Shown here piece after piece: positions 29,071-35,000 of a stretch of DNA of 35,000 nt (position 1 is its first letter; each line of letters opens with the position of its first letter). Source of the DNA: Stramonita haemastoma (Eukaryota; Mollusca; Gastropoda; Neogastropoda; Muricidae); assembly GCA_030674155.1 (NCBI GenBank), contig CM060342.1, positions 12,518,643 through 12,553,642 of the forward strand. The letters are read 5' to 3'. A model generated the notes under the pieces. It made no database searches. It saw nothing but the letters and a program-made list of their open reading frames with translations, and was not told the DNA's origin. Made by a program: the position numbers and the translations under genes.

Positions 29071-29723
29071 AAACATACAAAATATTACAAAATCATATAA
29101 ACAAAATAAATTTAATAATATATTATATATATATCTTTTATTTAAACGGGAAAAGTCATCAATCCTGCGTCACCAAACTTGATCAAAGTAGACTCTTATT
29201 CTGCATAATTCCAACTAAATGCTCTCCAAAATGTTGAGGAAAATGACCAGGTATATGACGCAACGTTTAGCAACACAATCAATAATAAACAAGTTTAAAT
29301 GCCCTTTCACGATTCATAATCGACTAGTCTTCAGTGCAGCTCATTTGCGACATTCTTCCCATTTTTTTTGTGCCTAAAATTAAAAATTGTGATGGCTGCT
29401 CAATCTGAGTGGGCCTAGTAAACTGGATATTTTGACAGCAATTATATATTGACCAAAAAAAAAATGCATATAAAAACTGTGCAGGGTTGGTTCTCTGATG
29501 CTATCAGTTTTGTGAGAGTGGTCCTTTGTATTTTTGCACCTATGAAAATTGTAATCAGAGCTTTTGATGTTTGGGATATTGGTGGCTGAACACATGGGGT
29601 TAAGATTATAGTCTGGAGGACAAAAAAATAAGCATACAAACCGAGTTTTCTTTATTCAGTTTGTTTTTGTGTGCGTGCGTGCATGAGTGTGTATGTATGT
29701 ATAAAAATGATGATTATTAGCTG
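29071..29723. other. Unassigned interval
   Basis: AT-rich DNA without recognised exons or dispersed repeats. A short GTGTGCGTGCGTGCATG tract lies near 29670. Confidence 0.4.
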
Positions 29724-29865
29724 AACTGTAGTTTTGATTAGTGTATATTAGTATTGATATTAGTTTTGATTGGCCTATATTAGTAAAACTAATTTTGATT
29801 CAAATATAACTGTAGTTTTGATAATGATATAAAAGTAGACCTGTAGTTTTGATTCTGATATAGTG
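29724..29865. repeat. Degenerate tandem repeat, ~25-35-bp period
   Basis: The phrase CTGTAGTTTTGATTA/T recurs about five times with GATATTAGTTTTGATTGG variants and ATATTAGTA or TGATATA spacers. Confidence 0.7.
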
Positions 29866-29904
29866 GGTTTACATGCAAGATTGTCACCTCTCATGACACA
29901 ATTT

Positions 29905-30125
29905 GAAGCGCAGATCTGTCAGTGCCATAAATTCCTTCATGTTTATACCCATGCATAACATCAAGTCTGACATAAAAAATCTCCTAATTCATGTCAGTGT
30001 TTGGTGGATTACGGAATAATACCCAGCATGCATTCTGTGCCTGGAGAGGCATGGGCTCCGCCAGGTTCAACTTGTTCTAAAGACACAGCCCGAAAAAAGT
30101 TTTCCTGTCATTCTTCCTTTATTCC
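29905..30125. mobile_element. Inverted element D extension joined to element E
   Basis: 29905-30015, read on the minus strand, gives CCGTAATCCACCAAACACTG, ACATGAATTAGGAGATTTTT and GAAGGAATTTATGGCACTGA, the extension of element D. At TACCCAGCATGCATTCTGTG it continues directly as element E (GGAGAGGCATGGGCTCCGCC). The two modules share the TACCCAGCAT word at the joint. Confidence 0.75.
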
Positions 30126-30667
30126 TCTTTACAGCGATCTCACATCTATGCCAGAAAAGGAAAAAAATTCCAGGACTTTACTTCGAAAAGTTCCAGGACT
30201 TTCCTTGTCAACTTCGAGGACAGTAAATACTCAATTATCAATATCTCGTGTATAAACTGCTAAAACATTATTATAACTACTAATCACAGTAGTAGAATAT
30301 GGCCCCAAAAAGTGTGTTGTGTTTCCAGTCACCTGAGGAGAGGGAGGAGGGGACAGGGAGAATGGATAGGCCAGGTGGCTGGCTGGCAGTCACAGAGTAG
30401 TCTACCTGTGCAGTTGTCTGTTTACAGGTTTAAAAAAAAAAACAAACCCCCCCCCCCCCAAAACACAGGCTCTTCTTCAACAAATAACTTATACAGAAAA
30501 TTCAGAAAGTTCAAAGTTGAAAATTTAACAAAACATTTACAACTTATTCTACCCAATCCCCAAACTCCGTATTTTCGCAGCAGTTTTCAAGTCATGTCTC
30601 AACTCAGGAAGTTCAAAAGAGATCACCTCTGTAGTCCACTCACATCATCTTGGATATCAGGGCCAGG
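30126..30667. other. Unassigned interval
   Basis: A-tract plus C-tract at 30430-30460 and a purine-rich GAGGAGAGGGAGGAGGGG segment near 30335. The plus-strand frame at 30312-30674 spans these low-complexity tracts and shows no family motif. TTCCAGGACTTTCC occurs near 30190 and an echo near 30168. Confidence 0.35.
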
Positions 30668-30845
30668 GAGGTAGGTGGCCCGGTGGTTAGACATTCACCT
30701 GCCTAACAAGTAAACCGTGAGGTTCAGGGTTTGATTCCTGGCCCCGCCCTTTCTTCCCAGTTCAAAAGCAAAATCAACTGAAAGTCAAGTCTTTCAGAGG
30801 AGACTCTAAACCAGTCAAACCCACGTGTTTACAGACTTGTTAACG
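30668..30845 (+). mobile_element. SINE-B copy, head and first body part
   Basis: A-box-like GTGGCCCGGTGGTTAGACA, B-box-like AGGGTTTGATTCCTGGCC, then CGCCCTTTCTTCCCAGTTC and TCTTTCAGAGGAGACTCTAA, as in 6711-7154. The 3' half is missing. Confidence 0.8.
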
Positions 30846-30942
30846 TAAAAAAAACAACAACAAAAAACCCACGACAGTTGAAAATCAGAGCAGAAAGGTA
30901 CCTCCTGATTGTTCAAGCAAAATTGGTAAGTCTAATTCCCAA

Positions 30943-31075
30943 CTATATCCCCAAAGTCAAAATGTGGCTACCTTAGAGGTGGGTGGTTGGGGGGGGGGGG
31001 GGAGAGGGGAGAGAGATGGTCACATATATACAAAAATCTCGCCATTAGTGCACCTCAGAGCTCTAGCTGAGGAAC
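30943..31075 (-). mobile_element. Element D core, minus strand
   Basis: On the minus strand: CCTCAGCTAGAGCTCTGAGG, GCACTAATGGCGAGATTTTT and TAGCCACATTTTGACTTTGG, with a poly-C run in place of the usual spacer. Confidence 0.75.
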
Positions 31076-32247
31076 AATACAATTTTTTTTTAAAGTCTCT
31101 TAAGGTCTATATAAGTTTTGAGCTTTCTCTCTCTGTTATTCTATTAAGACATTGTTCCCAACATATGTGCCTACTAAAATTACTTAAACCATAATGAAAA
31201 TTTCATCACCGGTTAACTGATTGGGATTGGGGGGAAGGGGGGAGAGTGGCTGATAGCACTGCAAAGGAGTAACAGATCTCCACAATATACTATAACAGAA
31301 CAGTGCAATGTAAAAACGTGTGCTGAGAGAATAGTGTGTGCGTGGGTTTGTGTGTGCAGATTTTTCACCCTGTCAATTTGAGAGTGAGTGAGGGAGAGAG
31401 AGGAGAGAGAGAGTCTGTCTGTCTGTGTGTGTGAGAGAGAGAGAGAGAGAGTTAGGAGTGGGGAAGGAGTGCATCTGAGTTCTAGCCAAGGACAGAAAAA
31501 AACAACAACAAAGATATCACTCTGACTTTTTGCTTCTCTTTCATGCTGTTTTCAGAACTGACTCCAGAAGGCAGGTTCCTAGTCAGAGACTCATAGCTGA
31601 TCACTAAAGACTAAGCTGTAAAGCAGAATTCCACGAGTGGGAAAGCCACTAATCATACAGCCTCTCTCACTTTGCTGCAGACCCAAGCATCAATGGTTTA
31701 GTTAAGAACTGTGATAAAACCAGCGCTACATCACTGCACCCAAAACAGTAACTGTTATGGAGGAGAAAAAACAAACAGAGAACAGAGGACCATTTTTCAA
31801 AACTCTGTCACACCTCATAACTAGGTCATGACGGACTTTCCACTTGTCTCACTTCAAAACTTCTTCACGAATTCTAATCTTTAAAACATGCTTACCATCA
31901 ACATCATGTCTGAAAATAAATTCTAGATGTTGTAAACGTTCCCTATGCACCAACATCCCCACACACAAAAATTGAACAAAAAAAAAGCTTTAGTTTGTAA
32001 ATTCACTGCAGCAATACTACTCAATCAATTCTCTTGCAACCAAACTCAAAACAATGTCCACGGACCTCCCTAGAGGAAGACTCTCCTGTCACAACGGCAT
32101 TGTGGGAGATAAGACAGTGAAAGCTGTTTACCTACTACAGGCGGTCAATCCATCAATCAGAAATGGAAGTCGGTCGTAGTCGATCCGGTTTGGGATGGGT
32201 TAATTACTAGCATTTTTCAGTCTGATTCTTGAAAAGGTGTAAATTAT
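31076..32247. other. Unassigned interval with GA microsatellite
   Basis: GA-rich tract at about 31388-31450. No exon recognised. A weak element D echo (AAAATTTCATCACCGGTTAA) lies at 31197. Confidence 0.4.
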
Positions 32248-32360
32248 ATAGCTATCTATCTATTTACTTTATCTATCCCTTAGTCTGGTGACCGTGGCAG
32301 CACCCCTGAAGACTTGACAACCAGTTCCCTCCATTCCTCTCTCTGTCTGCCTTTCTCATT
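32248..32360 (-). mobile_element. 3' end of a third LINE type, decayed
   Basis: On the minus strand, EKGRQREEWRELVVKSSGV then LPRSPD and a stop (32280-32282) resembles the C terminus of RTE/CR1-like polyproteins in molluscs (WR.LVVKSS.V type). A GATA/TATC-type microsatellite (about 32252-32278) stands in place of a poly-A tail. Two in-frame stops lie just upstream (near 32360). Only this end is recognisable; sequence further right to 32600 may belong to it but I cannot show that. Confidence 0.5.
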
Positions 32361-32651
32361 ATAGAGCTACCCCCATGATAACCACATCCCCTATCACTTT
32401 AGTCCCCCTGGAGTGTTTATGCCTAACACACATTTGTAGCAGCACCACAACTCCCATGTTCAGTCACAAGGGTCACTGTCACTGCTTTCATCCTCAATTT
32501 TACTACCATCATCTTTGTTGGTATCCCTTCCACAATTCAATTTCATCGAATGTGCTGTTGTCACCCATTTAACAGTCTCCCATGCACATCTCTCAAAGTG
32601 ACAAATTTCTATAGTTTGCCACAAAGACGAAAGTAACAAGCAAAATAATGA

Positions 32652-32940
32652 TTGACAAGTGAATGGTCAGGTTCTGAGTTCGATTCCCAGCCTTGCCCTT
32701 TCCTCTCAATTTGATGAGAAAATCAAAAGGAATGTCCAAGTTCTTCAGATGAGACTATAAACAGAGGCCCCGTGTGCAAACACATGCAGAACAACTTGTG
32801 TATGTACATCTGTTCTGCCACTCGGAAGAGATGGCCATTTTGTGCCAGTAGGAATGGATGACATATTTTTTTTAAAAAGCATGGACACAGGTGTCTTGTT
32901 TAGACACCATTCCCAAAACCAGAATGCAGCGACCTAACTG
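32652..32940 (+). mobile_element. SINE-B copy, head truncated
   Basis: B-box-like GAGTTCGATTCCCAGCC, CTTTCCTCTCAATTTGATGA, CAGATGAGACTATAAACAGA, GGCCCCGTGTGCAAACACAT and the hairpin GTGTCTTGTTTAGACACC. The order is identical to 6711-7154 up to the hairpin. Confidence 0.85.
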
Positions 32941-33168
32941 GGGTATGTATACCTAAAAAAGTGCCACATGGGCAAATACCACAGCACATCCTGTGCCATC
33001 CCAGTGTCTAAGTATCACGACCTGGTCTCCAGAACCAAAAAAAACACACACACACAGCAGGCAAAATGTCATATAATGAAAACAGAATATCGTTTGAAAG
33101 ATTTGCTCGAAAAAAAAAAAGGCAGGAGAGTGGACTGGGAAAGCAGAAAATCAGACAAGAGAGATGAG

Positions 33169-33255
33169 ACAGAGAGGTAAGGAGAAAGACAGAAACAAAA
33201 GAGAGAGACAGAGAGGTAAGGAGAAAGACAGAAACAAAAGAGAGAGACAGAGAAG
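33169..33255. repeat. 39-bp tandem repeat, 2.2 copies, purine-rich
   Basis: ACAGAGAGGTAAGGAGAAAG, ACAGAAACAAAAGAGAGAG repeats at 33169 and 33208 without visible change, and begins a third time at 33247. Minus-strand frames here show the matching Leu/Ser/Phe repeats. Confidence 0.93.
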
Positions 33256-33526
33256 TGGAAATTCCCCACACACAACTTCCAGAAGATGGGGCATCCAAAA
33301 CTGACAGGGCCCCCAGCTTCCCCATGGGGGAAAGACTCTCTCTCTCTCTCTCTTAGATAATCCACACCTACTCTTGCCTCCAGACTGATCCAAGGGATTG
33401 GATGCGTAGGTTTAAGCACCTGGAGGCAAGCATTATAAGACCTTCAAGGCCCACCTCCCCACCCCAGGACTTTCAAGGACTGTACAAACTCTGGTTTAGT
33501 TTCCATCTTTCTATCTCTGACACAGT

Positions 33527-33612
33527 GCCAAATAATAATAATAATACATGGAATTTATACAGCGCTATGTCTTGCAAAAAACAAATCAATGTGCTTACAT
33601 TCGACCTATACA
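33527..33612 (-). mobile_element. SINE-B 3' tail, minus strand
   Basis: On the minus strand: GAATGTAAGCACATTGATTT, GTTTTTTGCAAGACATAGCG and CTGTATAAATTCCATGTATT followed by ATT repeats. This is the SINE-B tail in its clearest form. Confidence 0.8.
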
Positions 33613-33666
33613 ACACACAAGCAATCAATAATGAATAGTTTTAGAAAATTGCACATTCGAAATGTA

Positions 33667-33731
33667 CACACACACACACGCACAAGCGCGCATGCGCACA
33701 CACACGCACACGCACACACACACACACACAA
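33667..33731. repeat. CA/CG microsatellite
   Basis: CA repeats interrupted by CGCACAAGCGCGCATGCGCA, an alternating purine-pyrimidine block with Z-DNA potential. Confidence 0.95.
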
Positions 33732-33917
33732 ACACACAACATGCACACACTCATAAAGGATATTCTCTTTGGCAGGGTGAAGGGGATTTCAAATGCAAAT
33801 GACACCAGCATGGGTAGACAGGAGAAGTTTTATCTTTGTTGGTAAGTGGGAGGAAGGAGGCGGCGGGTGGGGTGAGGGGGATTTGGGTATGGAGCCTCTA
33901 GCTATGGGCCAGAAAAA

Positions 33918-34011
<94 letters not shown>

Positions 34012-34077
34012 CGAAGAGAGCGAGAGTTGGAGTGTATGTGTGTGTATACATAGTATGTGTAAAGAGCTGGGAGGAAC

Positions 34078-34121
<44 letters not shown>

Positions 34122-34259
34122 GAGAGGAGAGAGAGAGAGAGAGAGAGAGAAGGGACAGACAGAGAGAGAGAGAGGAGAGAGTGAGAGTTAGAGTGTATAT
34201 GTGTGTATACATATATGTGTAAAGAGCTGGGAGGAACAGAAGAGAGACAGAAGAGAGAG

Positions 34260-34329
<70 letters not shown>

Positions 34330-34400
34330 GAGAGGAGAGGGAAGAGACAGAGACACAGAGAGAGAGAGACAGACAGAAACACACACACACACACACAGAT
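33918..34400. repeat. Compound GA-rich block with internal 161-bp duplication
   Basis: A TG run leads into long GA runs (33937-34020, about 34078-34188, about 34238-34370). A 64-bp non-GA segment (GTGTAAAGAGCTGGGAGGAA and neighbours) is present at 34022-34085 and 34183-34246, a period of 161 bp. Away from those two segments the plus strand is almost wholly purine. The apparent proteins here (Arg/Glu on one strand, Leu/Ser on the other) are artefacts. Confidence 0.95.
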
Positions 34401-34518
34401 ACAGAATGGGAAAGAGAACAAGGGAAGGAAAGGAGGGGGGGGGAGAGACGGAGATTGAGTCAGAGAAATAGGGAGGGGTATCAGTGAGACAGACTTAGCA
34501 TAATGCGAGAGGCTTCTA

Positions 34519-34544
34519 ACCCCCCCCCCCCCCCCCCCCCCCCC
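34519..34544. repeat. Poly-C tract
   Basis: About 25 consecutive C residues on the plus strand. It lies eight bases beyond the stop codon of the candidate minus-strand exon. Confidence 0.95.
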
Positions 34545-34552
34545 TCCTCTTC

Positions 34553-34678
34553 CTAAACAAACAGTGCAGCTTGTGGTTCACGTCTTGAAAATGGCTTTCC
34601 ACAGCACTTCCGCCCATGCTTGCACAGTCGAAATTTCCTTTTAAACCTCTCAGCACTTCGCTTGCTGTTTTCAGCCAT
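34553..34678 (-). CDS. Candidate terminal exon of a minus-strand gene (41 residues)
   Basis: On the minus strand the frame begins ATGGCTGAAAACAGC directly after ATAATCTGCAG, an acceptor-like sequence, and runs 41 codons to TAG. The peptide is strongly basic with a Cys cluster: MAENSKRSAERFKRKF, then RLCKHGRKCCGKPFSRRE and a hydrophobic end. It differs from the surrounding low-complexity DNA in having balanced codon composition. I do not recognise a family. It could be the last exon of a gene entering from the right, a short independent ORF or chance. The minus-strand assignment agrees with the composition of the right third of the window. Confidence 0.25.
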   Translation of the reverse strand: MAENSKRSAERFKRKFRLCKHGRKCCGKPFSRREPQAALFV

Positions 34679-35000
34679 CTGCAGATTATATCAACCAGTT
34701 TTCTTGTTGTTTAAATCCCAACCAAACTACAAGTGCCTTCGCCTCACATCGTAGTTGGTGACAGGAAAAAACTGAAAAACTCTGATTCCCCACCCCACCC
34801 CCCCCAAAAAAAAAACCCCATACAAGTACCCTTTGACTATCATTCACCAACTTAGTGCCCCTACAACTTATGAAACAGAAGTCACCGGAAAGGAAACAAT
34901 TCAAACTCAAGACCACAAATTTTCAAGCATCAAGCACACACTGCAATGTTGTCTGCAACTGCATGGTTAAAGCGGTCAACATAAGTTGGGAAAAAAACAA
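34679..35000. other. Unassigned right edge
   Basis: A C/A tract near 34797-34815. No further exon recognised before the window ends. Confidence 0.4.

Noticed and set aside
33898..34421. Leu/Ser- and Arg/Glu-rich open frames
   Set aside because: Artefacts of the GA microsatellite block.

Overview
The window looks like nuclear DNA of an invertebrate animal, most likely a mollusc and probably a marine gastropod. The evidence is split coding exons with GT/AG borders, dense tRNA-derived SINEs of the kind common in molluscs, decayed non-LTR retrotransposons with APE-type endonuclease and very many microsatellites. There are no bacterial-style operons. The species assignment is inference from repeat style only. 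For reference below I name the dispersed families locally: SINE-A (tRNA-Thr-like head), SINE-B (tRNA head, long body, tail ending AGCGCTATACAAATTCC plus ATT/AAT repeats), SINE-C (tRNA A-box fused to a 5S rRNA-like segment), element D (core CACCAATGGTGAGATTT) and element E (core TACCCAGCATGC).

Layout. 1-2.6 kb is unassigned, with short local duplications. 2.75-4.73 kb is a minus-strand LINE that keeps its 5' region and a frameshifted endonuclease but has lost the reverse transcriptase. 5219-5494 is a clear plus-strand coding exon of a HEPN domain resembling the C-terminal domain of sacsin. The next in-phase exon, at 8743, encodes a proline/serine/arginine-rich tail that either stops at 8952 or splices on to a small terminal exon at 14220. 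The roughly 3.2 kb intron between the two exons holds three SINE-A copies (two with 12-bp target-site duplications, two forming an inverted pair), a full SINE-B and large TA/TG tracts. 9-14 kb is repeat-rich: SINE-B and SINE-C pieces, a 1.18-kb minisatellite of 27/29-bp units and a compact internally deleted LINE with an 11-bp target-site duplication.

14.3-25.2 kb is strongly T-rich on the plus strand and has no recognisable exon after 14254. It may be a very long 3' UTR or downstream flank. It holds an inverted two-unit fragment of the minisatellite, a 2.1-kb decayed array of 44-bp units, further SINE-C copies and three local duplications. Near 25-26 kb the composition flips: from there to the right end the plus strand is A/C-rich, with SINE-B, element D/E pieces, a LINE 3' end and a 0.5-kb purine (GA) block. 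One candidate minus-strand terminal exon lies at 34553-34678. The flip fits a convergent arrangement, with the HEPN gene transcribed rightwards and an unseen neighbour leftwards, but that is inference.

Most long open frames here are microsatellites, retrotransposon debris or T-rich noise. The supportable host coding content is two to three exons of one gene plus one weak candidate exon. I found no previously undescribed multi-gene system. The most interesting items are the 5'-complete, internally deleted LINE, the chimeric tRNA/5S SINE family, and the minisatellite with a detached inverted fragment.
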